This document shows, in pieces, positions 46,589 through 56,269 of a DNA stretch of 64,000 nucleotides. Positions within the stretch are counted from its first letter, which is position 1, and each line of letters begins with the position of its first letter. The notes beneath the pieces are model-generated. The model worked only from the letters and a program-made list of their open reading frames with translations. It was not told the DNA's origin and did no database searches. Origin of the DNA: Trebonia sp963767685 (GTDB lineage Bacteria; Actinomycetota; Actinomycetes; Streptosporangiales; Streptosporangiaceae); assembly GCA_963767685.1 (NCBI GenBank), contig CAVYEZ010000014.1, positions 92,154-156,153 of the forward strand, written 5' to 3'. Position numbers and translations under genes: made by a program.

Positions 46589-47707
46589 ATGATGATCCGC
46601 GTTGCCTTTCTTGTCGACAGTCTCAGCAAAGGGGCCCACGGCAACGCGGCTGGTCGGCTTGCGCTCGGCCTCGCCGAGACCGGTAAGATTCAAACGACCT
46701 TGCTGTGTTACAGTGACGACCCTCGCCCATCATGGCTTCCGTCCAATGTCTATACTCATCGCCTGCCTGCCGAGCGTGCGGTACGCTCTCTGCCAAGCCT
46801 CGTTCGTTATCTTCGGACGGAGCAGCCGGATGTGCTAATCACTCGCCAGGTGCACGCTAATTTTGTGGGACTTGCCGCTGCGTGGACGGCAAGGCTACCG
46901 TTCGGGTGGCAAGGAAAGCTGATCCTCGTTCAGGACGCCCTTGTGGAGCTCTCACATGCGAGTTCTTGGCGGGACAACAAGTGGCTCGCCAAGATGAGCT
47001 ACCGTTTTGCCGATGGCCTCATCGCCCCTTCTCCGACTGTTCTGGAGAACACGGTTAGCTGGTGCGGGCTAGCCGAATCGTCGACGGCGCTTGTCCCGAA
47101 TCCGGTGCCCAAGTTTTCCGGGGCTTCGTCCCCTCCTCCTCATCCGTGGCTACGGGACGGCGAGCCTCCCACATTCGTAAATATTTCGAACATGCTTCCC
47201 TTTAAACGGCTGGACCTGCTCATTGATGCCTTTGCTGACCTGCGCCAGAGCCATGACGCGCGCTTGCTCATTTTGGGTGAAGGACCGACAAGGCTTCAGG
47301 CTGCCGAGCAAATCCGGCGACTGGGCCTTGACTCCAGTGCCGCGGTCATTGGGTGGATCGATGACCCGCTGAATTTCGCGGCCCACGCATGGGCATTGGT
47401 GCATTCCTCAGACGAGGAAGGCTTCGGGCAGGTGCTGATCGAAGCGATGAGTACCGGTTGTCCAGTCATTGCCGCGGATGCCAAAGGGGGCGGGCCCCGC
47501 TTTGTAACCGATAACGGCACGTATGGTCTTCTAGTTCCCAAAGAGGATAGGCCCAAACTCGCCGAGGCAATGGCCTGTATGTTGAGACCAGAAATTCATA
47601 AGCGTTACTCTGAGTTGGGTATGCAGCGAGCTGATGCGCTATCCCCAATTGCCAGCGCTACCATTCTAGTCAATTTCCTCTCGACGCACCTGGGCATGAA
47701 TGCATGA
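46589..47707 (+). CDS. Glycosyltransferase family 4
   Basis: 372 residues. Acceptor domain starts VAFLVDSLSKGAHGNAAGRL; a mid-protein LVPNPVPKFSG loop leads to the donor domain PTFVNISNMLPFKRLDLLID, ARLLILGEGPTRLQAAEQIR, AAVIGWIDDPLNFAAHAWAL and HSSDEEGFGQVLIEAMSTGC with the EGFGxxxxEA motif of retaining GT4 enzymes. It should add a sugar to the repeat unit. Two adjacent ATGs begin it. It stands alone on the plus strand after the RmlC gene and is convergent with the deacetylase operon. Confidence 0.87.
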   Translation: MMIRVAFLVDSLSKGAHGNAAGRLALGLAETGKIQTTLLCYSDDPRPSWLPSNVYTHRLPAERAVRSLPSLVRYLRTEQPDVLITRQVHANFVGLAAAWTARLPFGWQGKLILVQDALVELSHASSWRDNKWLAKMSYRFADGLIAPSPTVLENTVSWCGLAESSTALVPNPVPKFSGASSPPPHPWLRDGEPPTFVNISNMLPFKRLDLLIDAFADLRQSHDARLLILGEGPTRLQAAEQIRRLGLDSSAAVIGWIDDPLNFAAHAWALVHSSDEEGFGQVLIEAMSTGCPVIAADAKGGGPRFVTDNGTYGLLVPKEDRPKLAEAMACMLRPEIHKRYSELGMQRADALSPIASATILVNFLSTHLGMNA

Positions 47708-47750
47708 GTTAGTCGAATAGATTTCCTTACCCGGAGGGAGGTCATCCAGT

Positions 47751-47882
47751 ATGCCGAAAGACCGGACCAAGGAAGGCTTAACTAGCGACCGGCAAGTGCG
47801 AAGAGGTGTCTCTTGGCGGCCCGCAGACCCGGATTGTAAGAAAGCTGACGATACGTTCCCCGGTACGCTGTATAGCTTCTGA
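47751..47882 (+). other. 43-codon ORF with a very strong ribosome site, probably a truncated gene start
   Basis: GGAGGGAGGT (47733-47742) lies eight bases before ATG 47751, one of the strongest Shine-Dalgarno matches in the window. The frame reads MPKDRTKEGLTSDRQVRRG and stops at 47882, but from 47782 it runs antisense over the deacetylase 3' end, so only about ten codons may be genuine. I read it as the surviving start of a gene whose body was lost. Confidence 0.3.
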
Positions 47883-48588
47883 AGAACAGTTTCTTGGCCG
47901 CCATCCGGCGCCTGTCATCATGCTGCTTGAAAATGATCCTGGGCAGTCCCATGACCCCGAGGTCTGCCATCGGGGTTTCTACTGCGCACGCGTGATCGAA
48001 TCCGGCGTCTCGCACCGCCTGCCGCGCCGCGGCGTCCATGACACCCCATGGATAGGCGAATCCCCGGGTCGGATGGCCTAGCAGTTCGTTGAGCTGCGAT
48101 CTGCTGTCGCTGATTTCAGTTTTCAGCCGTTCGGCTCCGATGCCAGCCAACCGGGTATGGGAAACAGTGTGTGCACCGATCTCCATACCCGCGGCGGCCA
48201 GTCGCAGCACATCGTCGGCGGATACGAGTGGCCGAACTGGACCCTTATCCCACTCATTCGTCCCGCCCAGCAGGCCAGAAACGATGTACATGGTCGCCGT
48301 GAAGTCATGCCGTTGGAGAACAGGCACTGCGTGTTCTAGCAGCCCAACGTAACCATCGTCGAAGGTAAGACCGACAAGTCCGCGCTCACGGCCGGCCCGC
48401 ATCGCGTCGACCAACTCGCTCATGGAGACGCCGTGCAGGCCGCGGTCGGCCAGCCACGCCATCTGCTGAGCGAGGCGGTGCGGAGTCACGCATACCCCGT
48501 ACGGGTCATAGGCCGACTCATCGATGCAGTGGTACATCAAGACCATCGGCACGCGTCCAAGGCTAATGCGGTCCAGGTCCGTTCCCAT
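47782..48588 (-). CDS. Polysaccharide deacetylase (NodB/CE4 family)
   Basis: 268 residues. CE4 motifs are intact: VPMVLMYHCI at the start, LVGLTFDDGYVGLLEHAVPV (motif 1 with the Asp-Asp pair), EIGAHTVSHTRLAGIGAERL (motif 2, HxxxH zinc ligands), FAYPWGVMDAAARQAVRDAG (motif 3) and GLPRI. No signal peptide, so it may be cytoplasmic or act on lipid-linked intermediates. It removes N- or O-acetyl groups. ATG 48588 is inside the end of the flavoprotein gene (52-base overlap), the third gene of the ATP-grasp/flavoprotein/deacetylase operon. Confidence 0.85.
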   Translation of the reverse strand: MGTDLDRISLGRVPMVLMYHCIDESAYDPYGVCVTPHRLAQQMAWLADRGLHGVSMSELVDAMRAGRERGLVGLTFDDGYVGLLEHAVPVLQRHDFTATMYIVSGLLGGTNEWDKGPVRPLVSADDVLRLAAAGMEIGAHTVSHTRLAGIGAERLKTEISDSRSQLNELLGHPTRGFAYPWGVMDAAARQAVRDAGFDHACAVETPMADLGVMGLPRIIFKQHDDRRRMAAKKLFFRSYTAYRGTYRQLSYNPGLRAAKRHLFALAGR

Positions 48589-49808
48589 AACTGGCTCACC
48601 GTAGCCGGCCGCGCCCTTTTGCCCGCCCCGTCCGCCGTCAGTCGGGGGGCCAAGGCCGACGCCGGGTGGCGGACGCCGCACACGAAGCGGGCCACTGGCC
48701 CGAAGGTAGGGGCTACCGCCATACCGATGAAGTACAAGCCCGGGACGGAGGACTGGTAATCCGCTCCGACGACGGGGCTGCCAGCAAGGGTCTTCAGCCT
48801 GGATCGGACCTCCTCTGAGAGAAACGTCAGTCGGTCCAAGCTAACTCGGTAGCCGGTGGCAGCGATCACGTGGTCGGCCTCTAGTTCGGTGGCCCCCTCG
48901 GGGCTGTCGATTCCGATCCTCACCCGGCCGTCGGTGGGCTTCGCCCACGTAACGGAGTGAGCGGTCAGAGTCGGTACGTGTCCCTCAACCCGGTCATGCA
49001 GCCAGTTCGCACCGGCCGGCCCCAGTACACGGCGGGCCCTCAGCACCCGTACTTCGCTGGGCAGCCTCCGGAAAAGGCCGGGGAGGTTGTCATAGAACCA
49101 AAGCTTCCAGCCGCCGCCAAGGCCGCTCTCCGGCGTCCTGATCCGCTCGATTAGCGGGACGGGGCCGGTGCGCGGTGGGCCGCTCCACAGCACGTCGCGT
49201 CGTGCAAGGATCTGAACCGACGTGCCACTCTCGTGCATGAGGCCCGCCAGTTCGAGAGCTGACTGTCCGGCACCGACGATGATGACCTTACGTCCAACGA
49301 ATGCTGCCGGGTCCACGTGCTTGGAACTATGCGTGCACAGTTCGGCAGGCAGTTCCTTCAGCACCTCGGGCATGTGCGCAAAGTGCCCTGGACCGACGGC
49401 CATGACGACCCTCCTGGCTGTCACCTGCCCGCTGTCGACGTCCAAGGCGAAGCCACCGGGCTGCGTGGTGATGTTACCGACGGTCTCCTCCTCGATCGCG
49501 AGGCCGCATTCGGACTGGAACCACTCACCGTAGCTGACGAAATCGGCTAGCGGTACCGGCCTGCCCATGTGCGCGTAACCGCGCCCGGTTGCCTTGCAGA
49601 AGGCCTCAAGCGTGCGTGAGCCCGTAGGGTCGGAGAGGTTGGACGCGAATCCGTGCGATTTGAGGAACATTCCATTGGGCATTGCGGTCCGCCATAGGCC
49701 CATGGGTATCCCGAATTGCCGGTAATTGACACCACGCGCCCGCAGGTGCGCTGCCAGTGATAGGCCATATGGCCCTGCGCCAACGATGGCAACATCGAAG
49801 TTGCTCAC
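48537..49808 (-). CDS. FAD/NAD(P)-binding monooxygenase-like flavoprotein
   Basis: 423 residues. It has an N-terminal FAD loop VAIVGAGPYGLSLAAHLRAR, a second dinucleotide loop VIIVGAGQSALELAGLMHES, and HVIAATGYRVSLDRLTFLSE, corresponding to the ATG-type motif of flavin-containing and N-hydroxylating monooxygenases. It ends SVPGLYFIGMAVAPTFGPVA. The start GTG 49808 overlaps the ATP-grasp stop (GTGA) and has GGAGGAAAA just upstream. Close coupling to an ATP-grasp ligase and a deacetylase suggests it oxidises an amine or carbon on the same substrate; a nitrogen-hydroxylating role is speculation. Confidence 0.83.
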   Translation of the reverse strand: MSNFDVAIVGAGPYGLSLAAHLRARGVNYRQFGIPMGLWRTAMPNGMFLKSHGFASNLSDPTGSRTLEAFCKATGRGYAHMGRPVPLADFVSYGEWFQSECGLAIEEETVGNITTQPGGFALDVDSGQVTARRVVMAVGPGHFAHMPEVLKELPAELCTHSSKHVDPAAFVGRKVIIVGAGQSALELAGLMHESGTSVQILARRDVLWSGPPRTGPVPLIERIRTPESGLGGGWKLWFYDNLPGLFRRLPSEVRVLRARRVLGPAGANWLHDRVEGHVPTLTAHSVTWAKPTDGRVRIGIDSPEGATELEADHVIAATGYRVSLDRLTFLSEEVRSRLKTLAGSPVVGADYQSSVPGLYFIGMAVAPTFGPVARFVCGVRHPASALAPRLTADGAGKRARPATVSQLWERTWTALALDACRWS

Positions 49809-51151
49809 AGTTTTTCCTCCACTTTCAGTCGTGCACCCTGCCGCGCGCCCGTGACGGGGCGGGTGTCCGCCTTGGCCCGGCCTGGGCGGTACCGGATGTT
49901 TGTGGGCCCTGTCGGCGGCGGCGTGGTGGGCCATGGCGTACCGGCCATCGGCCGAATTGCTGCCTTCCAGGTCATGCGCAGGCACATGAGGCCGAACGGC
50001 CGCAAGTCGTCACGCGCGAACCATGCGAATTCATCGACCGAGCGGACTGAAGATAGCCACGCTTTCAGGCTGAGATCACCGCGACGCGCGTGGGCGAGCG
50101 CGCTACGCGGATCGTAGCTCTCCACCATAAAACGGCGCTCGTACACCTGCTCACTGGGCGGGATGGCCTGGCCGGTAAGGTCGAGGTACGCAGCGAGCGC
50201 CACATCGATACCCGCCGAGTCGCGGAAGATCCGGAACTGCGCACCCAGCCGGGGATTGAAATCGAGCAGGTTGTACTGGCCATCGCGTACATCCAGGCGA
50301 ATGTCGAGATCCATGATCCCGTTGTACCGGATTCTCTCGAGGAAGTCGGTGATCTGATCGCTGAGGTTTCCGTTCGCCACCGACCGCCCATAGGTGGTTG
50401 AACCCGCGCCGACGGGAAACGACCGTTCCTTTACACCGGTAAAAGCCGGACGGCAAACGGATTCGCTGTCGCAGTACCCGTGAAAGAACCAATCATGGTC
50501 AGGGCCACCGGGGATGAACTCCTGCAGCATGAGCCCGATCCCGGACTCAGCGCACCGTCGCCAGGCGTCGTTCAGACCGTCCGCGTCAAGTACGAGGGAG
50601 GAGGTGGGCAGCGTGCCATGAGGTATCCATGGGGTGGCGAGCTTGGCGACCAGTGGGTAGCCAACTCCGTCGGCGAACCCTCGTGCCGCGTCCAGCGAGC
50701 CGGGCAAGCAGACTTCCGGGGTGGGCATCCCCAACTCACGACACAACTTGTACAGGGAATGCTTGTCGGCGAGACGGCGCGGCAGATCCGGTGCCAGTGC
50801 CGGGAACAGGAACCAGGGCCGGAGTTCGTCTCGGTGCTCCGCAAGGTAGAGTGCCCCCGCATCGTCAACTGGCAGTAGTACCGCAGGACGGCCTACCCGG
50901 TCAGCGATACGGGCCAGCCCTGCTGTCACATCGGCTGCCCTGCTCGGGTCCGCAGACCAGAAGAACCGCCCGGCCAGATACCGAGAGTTCGCGCCGGGCG
51001 CGCTCGGCCTCTCATGGACGCTGTACACGGTGATTCCGGCCCGGCCAAGACTGCGAATCACCCCAAGGCCGCCGTGGTGCATGACGTTGGGGGTGAGCTT
51101 CAGCACGACAGCCGGGACGCTGGTGTCGAACGACCTGCCAGCGATGGTCAT
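49805..51151 (-). CDS. ATP-grasp family carboxylate ligase
   Basis: 448 residues. N-terminal Rossmann-like part (PAVVLKLTPNVMHHGGLGVI, RSLGRAGITVYSVHERP), then the ATP-grasp fold: LPRRLADKHSLYKLCRELGM, YPLVAKLATPW (nucleotide Lys), GLMLQEFIPGGPDHDWFFHG and IMDLDIRLDVRDGQYNLLDF with NPRLGAQFRI supplying the metal-binding Glu/Asn equivalents. It should activate a carboxylate as acyl phosphate and join it to an amine or similar acceptor. A C-terminal Pro/Arg-rich tail of about 60 residues is not part of the fold. ATG 51151 is chosen for its GGGGA site; it opens a tightly overlapping three-gene operon. Confidence 0.83.
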   Translation of the reverse strand: MTIAGRSFDTSVPAVVLKLTPNVMHHGGLGVIRSLGRAGITVYSVHERPSAPGANSRYLAGRFFWSADPSRAADVTAGLARIADRVGRPAVLLPVDDAGALYLAEHRDELRPWFLFPALAPDLPRRLADKHSLYKLCRELGMPTPEVCLPGSLDAARGFADGVGYPLVAKLATPWIPHGTLPTSSLVLDADGLNDAWRRCAESGIGLMLQEFIPGGPDHDWFFHGYCDSESVCRPAFTGVKERSFPVGAGSTTYGRSVANGNLSDQITDFLERIRYNGIMDLDIRLDVRDGQYNLLDFNPRLGAQFRIFRDSAGIDVALAAYLDLTGQAIPPSEQVYERRFMVESYDPRSALAHARRGDLSLKAWLSSVRSVDEFAWFARDDLRPFGLMCLRMTWKAAIRPMAGTPWPTTPPPTGPTNIRYRPGRAKADTRPVTGARQGARLKVEEKL

Positions 51152-51187
51152 GGGCGCGGTCCCCACACTGCAGCCACGGACGCGCAC

Positions 51188-51532
51188 CTCCCGACCCTCG
51201 CCCGGTCACGATGGCAGGCGACGGGCTCATTGTGGAGGAGAGCGTTGTCGATCGCAGTCTGATACGTCGGAAAAGAATAACATCGCGGCTTGAGGGCCGA
51301 AGTTGCGTTTAGTTTTGTGTGTTCATGTTGATTTTTAGCTTGGAAAGACACTCAAGTCTGATGATACCGGAGGGCGAACCTGTCGTTTCCCGCAAAACTC
51401 AGCCCTCCTCAATGTGAATTCTTCAGATTCTCAGTCGATCACGAGTTGATCAAGATAGGGTCAATTTGGTCTGCTGGGTAGTGTGTTCCTACCGCTCGTG
51501 ATGGCTCCTCTTGAGGAAGGTGTTCGGGTCCG
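51188..51532. other. Divergent promoter region with a duplicated gene-start segment
   Basis: This 345-base stretch separates the ATP-grasp operon (minus) from the beta-helix gene (plus). It is AT-rich around 51270-51350. Bases 51356-51414 resemble 51528-51587 at the beta-helix start (see next entry). No other gene is supported. Confidence 0.5.
51361..51417 (+). pseudogene. Vestigial start of a beta-helix gene paralogue (18 codons)
   Basis: It reads MIPEGEPVVSRKTQPSSM then stop. The beta-helix gene 172 bases downstream begins MVPKAELAAPRKDLPSTI, and the DNA of both, plus about 20 bases upstream of each ATG, aligns with mainly transition differences. It is either the relic of a duplicated gene or a short upstream ORF that arose from it. 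Confidence 0.45.
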
Positions 51533-54500
51533 ATGGTACCGAAGGCTGAACTTGCCGCTCCTCGTAAAGACCTGCCCTCTACAATTGGCAGATGCCTCAC
51601 TCGGGGGAAGTCTGTGGCCATAGTCGCATCAGTGATCCTGATATCAGCGGGCGTGACGGTCGGCTGTACGACGGCATCTCTGTCGCACAAGGTTGACCCG
51701 AGTGCCAATGCGAGCGTGCACGGCGTGCAGGGGCAGAACTACCAAATCTGCAATGAGCAGTCGCAGTACCTGACCAGTCCGTGGACATATAGTGCACTGG
51801 CCTCAGGCAGTCAGAGCTACACCGTTGCGCAGTATGAGGCGCTATCGGGTTACGGTACAACGTTGCCGGCGTTGCCGACGTATATCGCGGATGAGAGCCC
51901 GACGACCATGGCAGCAGTTATCTTCGCACCGGGGAGTCCGACGGACCTTCCAGCATACAATTTCCCGGAGTCTCCCATCCTTTACTTCTTCGAGGGGGGA
52001 GCCTACGGCGCAATCGACCTCCAATCAGTGACCGGCGACGAATTCATCGGGGGCTCAACCGCCAGCTATCCAGAACCCAAGTTCGATGATAGCGGCGCGC
52101 AAGACGGTATCAGCGCACAGAATGACTCGTTTAGTTACGCCAACGGCAATAGGAAATCGATATCATCGGTGGCCGCAGCCGCGAACCAAGGGGCTACTGT
52201 AATAACATTGACGGCCTCCGCGATACCGCTAATGAAGTACAGCCGGATTGCGATAGGTGCTGACACCTACGAGATAAAATCGGTATCGGGCAGCCAGTCT
52301 GGTTACACGGTCACACTGACCGGACTGGACACGTCCGTGACTGCTGGCACCCCCGTCTACTATGACGACTTGGCCGGCGCGGTTACGGTTGAATATCTCG
52401 ATATCTCGCATGATCTGCATTCTACTACTGGCACTATATACACTGGTTCCGGGTGGAAGATCGAGGACAACAACATTCACGACGGCTACGGGACCCCTGG
52501 TCAGGGTGACGCAATTTATGGTGGCGACCAAGGCACCATTGAGTATAACTGCCTCTCCAAAATGGGCGACTACGGGGTCAACCTGTTCGGGACCAACGCT
52601 ATTTTTGATTACAACGAAATATTCGACACGAATTATGAGAAGGACCCGGGGTGTGGATGCTCTGGTGGCGGTAAGTGGTGGGGAACACTTAACGCCGACA
52701 TCGTCGATAACGCGTTTATCGATGACGGCCCGGGCGGCGGAAGCGCAGTTTGGCTTGACAACGGGAACTCGGGTACGCTCATCTCCGGTAATTACTTTGA
52801 TATGAGCTATTCTTCGGCGGTAGAAGACGAAACTGGGTTTAACATCGAAGTGACTGGCAATTTGTTCGTGGATAACGGCTGGGGCAGCGGCAACGGCAAC
52901 GGAGCGAACAGTGACGGCGCGGTGAACCTGAACAGCACCGGCGGCTTCAATGTGCCGGGTAGCCGCTATGAAAGCGAGGTGCTGATCTCTGGTAATCAGT
53001 TCCTTAACAACTGGGTAGGTATTGACATCTGGCAGGCTGGTGCTCGTTCGTGCGAGAACTCGGGTGAGGGCGGTCCGGGTAACGGAACCGATGCCCCTTA
53101 CTGCTCGGGCGGTTTCCCGAACACCGCCACGACGGCCTCGGACGGGAAGTATTACTTCTCGCACATCGGCGATGCCAATCATGGCGGCACCACCAAGCTA
53201 GCGGCGGCAGCGCCGGCTGGCAGCTCGGTTCTGCTGGTCCAAAGCGCCGAGGCGATCGACGACCAGATTGACTTCAGCAACCCGGCCTCGACGACGACCA
53301 GCGACACTGCCAGCGTCTCGACGTTCACCGGTTCGGCGACGGTCCGGGTCGGCACCACCGCCGGGTTCCCGACCGCGGGCCAGTTGCGCGTTGGCTCGTC
53401 TGCGGCTTGGAGTGACGGCGGCGCGAGTTATACCGTGCCATTCTCTCCTATACCGGTACCACCGCCACTAGCTTCACAGGGATTTCGCTGGTGCGGGGCT
53501 CCGGGACCCTGACCGGGCCCGTCCTGCAGGTGCAGCCTTACAAGGTGACCGCAGAGAATTGCTATGCCAACGACTGCGCTGTCACGGTCTCACCGCCGCT
53601 GTCCGTCGCCCAGGCGGCCGGCGCCACCGTCACCAACGCGGGCACCTGTCAGCTCTACGCCACCAGCGGCGCGCTGCCGTCCGGTCCGCTGGCCCCGGAC
53701 GGCACCTCCTACTGGGACGGCTGCCAGTGGGAAGCTCGTGGCATCTCCGTGTCCGCCAACACGTTCGAGTTCCAGCCATCAGTCATCACAAGTAGCGCTC
53801 CTCTCACCGGTGGCGGCACTACGACATCATGTACGGCCGAGCACGCCCACTCCTGCGGCACGAATTTCATGGCGTTCCAGCCCTCCGGTGAAGCTCCGTT
53901 CGACTCCCAGATCGGCGCCAATGCCATGATGAGCAACTCCACGCTGACCGGATGCCCGGCCTGGGATCCCGGCTGTGCCAAAAATCCGGTCGCCAACTTT
54001 AACTCTCTGTCAAGCCCACCCAATGCACCGGCCAATAGCGGTGAGGCGCCATACAATGATATTTGGTCGAATAATACATATATAGGACCATGGACGTGGG
54101 TCGCGTACCTCGCCGGCGATTGCGCGCCCTTGCCGATCGACTCCGTAACCGGCAAGGGCATGCCAGCTGATTCATGTACGCTAAGCCTTGCAGAATGGCA
54201 ATCTGACTGGCAGCAAGACACGGGCTCGACTAATGACCTGTCATCGGCTAGTTCGGCAGCATCTTTAACGTCAGTACCCGCTCCTGCGTCCACTTCAGTG
54301 CCATCGACCGCGTCTAGTCCGGCCACCGGAGTACCCCTACCGCGACTATTAGTAGTACGACAGAAGCTGACAGCGGAATTACGTCAGTTACCCCGAGTGC
54401 TTCCAGTTCGTCGCAATACAGCCCAAGCCCCACGTTTACGACATCTCCTAGCGGGGGGCCACCATCGGCAACGACGACGGTAACGCCCACTCTTTCTCGC

Positions 54501-54758
54501 GGTCACGTTGTGCTTGTAAATAACAATGATGCTGCCGTGGCGTGGACCGGAACAGGGGCGCGCCTATGGAAAGTAACGCTATATGGCCCAGGTCCGGAGA
54601 ACGGCAGATCGAGTATCGTTCGCATATCCCAAGTAACCTACTCTGGCATGGAGGCTGGCCATACGTACGACGTGCTTGTCCAGCCGCTGGTAAATGGTGA
54701 GCCTGTCGGTAGAAGCGGTATAGTCACCTTCATGACTACAATATATTTTCGTCTATAG
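51533..54758 (+). pseudogene. Large secreted right-handed beta-helix protein, two frameshifts
   Basis: About 1075 residues if joined. A signal-peptide-like helix (SVAIVASVILISAGVTVGC, 27-45) precedes a parallel beta-helix region with repeated short strands and Asn ladders (WKIEDNNIHDGYG, TIEYNCLSKMGDYGVNLFGT, ADIVDNAFIDDGP, TLISGNYFDMSYSSA, NIEVTGNLFVDNGWGSG, EVLISGNQFLNNWVGIDIWQ). A shift near 53445 leads to a continuing domain, another near 54325 to a Ser/Thr-rich linker and a C-terminal fibronectin-III-like domain (TGARLWKVTLYGPGPENG to SGIVTFMTTIYFRL). It is a candidate glycan-binding or glycan-degrading surface protein; no lyase catalytic set was recognised. Base composition is lower in GC than neighbouring core genes. 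Confidence 0.75.
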
Positions 54759-54849
54759 CTACAGTGCCGAAGTCTCGCCCCACCCACTAGCCTCAATCGT
54801 TCAGGCGTCCTGAGGTTCGGTTACTGGTTGTGCTGGTATCCGTTTTTGT

Positions 54850-55051
54850 GCCGATTACCTGAACCGCGAGTACCAGGCCGTCGATTCTGACTACGCGTTC
54901 GTTAACCTGTGGGCCGCTCCGGTCGGCCGCCCGGTGACTTACCCGGCTGCCTATGATCTGGTCACGCGACTGCGTTCCGCGACCGGGATCCCGTTCTCTC
55001 CGCACTGGTTTGCGGATGGGACACCTGCTGGACGCGCTGTCCGGGGCTTAT
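54850..55051 (+). pseudogene. Tyrosine recombinase (phage-type integrase) fragment
   Basis: The reading ADYLNREYQAVDSDYAFVNL, WAAPVGRPVTYPAAYDLVTR, LRSATGIPFSPHWF matches the segment just before the HxxRH box of actinobacterial site-specific integrases; where intact enzymes have HWFRH, this one turns to HWFADGT and stops. The rest of the protein, with the catalytic Arg and Tyr, is absent. No attachment site or tRNA was found nearby. Confidence 0.65.
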
Positions 55052-55452
55052 GACGCGCTCGGGTTCCCGCAGGCCACAGGCATTAAGAGGTGTTCCGGCA
55101 GCCGAGCCGCGAGCGCTGACATGCCCGGCGGTCGCGCGGCGCACGCATCATGTCTCCAGCCTGCAGCCGAGCACTTGTATCAGGGCCGCAAGGCCAGTGC
55201 TCTATCAGTAGTCGCTTCATCTCCGTTTGGTGGGTTCCTCATCATGGATGCCAGCAAGGACGACACTCCGCGCCGAGTGGGAGCCACTCGGTCCGCCGCC
55301 TTGCCGGTAGTGATGGCGACAATGCTGCGGTCAACCGACTTTGGCGATGTACACGTACACAGGCATGTGTATCAGGTTCTCAATTATCTGCAGGAGAAGG
55401 GCACGCCTTGGTCGGCCGCGCCCATAGATCGTTAAACAGGAAAAGGATTCCT
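55052..55452. other. Unassigned stretch between integrase relic and methyltransferase
   Basis: A frame open to 55435 reads MGHLLDALSGAYDALGFPQA and ends TPWSAAPIDR, with normal-looking amino acid composition but no family I recognise and no ribosome site at its possible starts. It may be the tail of a lost gene. The next gene's ribosome site (AGGAAAAGGA) is at the right end. Confidence 0.3.
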
Positions 55453-56172
55453 ATGTATGCAAGATCAATGAATCATCGTATCAGCGGCGATCATGGACCA
55501 TCTTTTGATGGGACTGCAATTCACGCTGCGGAGGGAGTGCATGAGGGAGCGCTGGCAATAGTCCGTCGATATCTGCCACTTGGCGCAAAGGTGGCCGATC
55601 TCGGTGCCGGTTCGGGTGCCTTCTCCCTGCGCCTAAAATCCGTCGGATTTGAGGCGATAGCGGTGGATATGAATGTGGATGCCCGGCCCCAGGGAATTCG
55701 GTTCATCGAAGCCGACATCATGGACCTAGGTTCAGTGTTCGAGCCAGAAAGCCTGCCCGCCGCGGTGGCGATCGAGTCGATGGAACACCTCCGTGATCCT
55801 ATTGGCTTCCTCCAGTCGGTGCTGAGCGTGCTAGAGCCCGGCGGCTTTTTCATGGCCACGACGCCGAATATTAGCCATCCATACAGTCGACTTAAATTCA
55901 TGACAAAGGGGACCTTCTTGCTCTTTACTCCTGAGTTTTATTGGGGTACAGGGCACACAACGCCACTCCCGGAATGGTTGCTGCGGGAGCACCTCACTTA
56001 TGCTGGTTTTGAGCGTATTGAAAATGGGCTCATAGGTTCTCTCGGGTTCGGCGGCATTAAGCAAATAGCAGTTAAGGTGATGCGCATTTGGTTGCGCAGT
56101 GCGAGAGCCCCACTGGGAATCGACGGAGATGGTAGCAACCTCGTGATGATTGCCCGGAAGCCGAACCGCTGA
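55453..56172 (+). CDS. Class I SAM-dependent methyltransferase (Methyltransf_23-like)
   Basis: 239 residues. Motif I is KVADLGAGSGAFSLRLKSVG, then FEAIAVDMNVDARP, IRFIEADIMDLGS, LPAAVAIESMEHLRDPIGFL and VLEPGGFFMATTPNISHPYS. This HxxxP-type set is typical of UbiG/COQ3-like and glycan-locus methyltransferases. ATG 55453 follows AGGAAAAGGA; a second ATG lies at 55468. It has lower GC at third positions than the core genes downstream and is flanked by integrase and transposase relics, so it probably arrived by transfer. The substrate is unknown; O-methylation of a surface sugar is plausible. Confidence 0.83.
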   Translation: MYARSMNHRISGDHGPSFDGTAIHAAEGVHEGALAIVRRYLPLGAKVADLGAGSGAFSLRLKSVGFEAIAVDMNVDARPQGIRFIEADIMDLGSVFEPESLPAAVAIESMEHLRDPIGFLQSVLSVLEPGGFFMATTPNISHPYSRLKFMTKGTFLLFTPEFYWGTGHTTPLPEWLLREHLTYAGFERIENGLIGSLGFGGIKQIAVKVMRIWLRSARAPLGIDGDGSNLVMIARKPNR

Positions 56173-56269
56173 GCCGCCGCTGGTCCTGGGCGCGGTGACC
56201 AACGCGATCGAGTCGCAGAACGCCCAGCTTGCTTGTCCTGTACGCGAGTAACCTGACTTTTATCATCGG

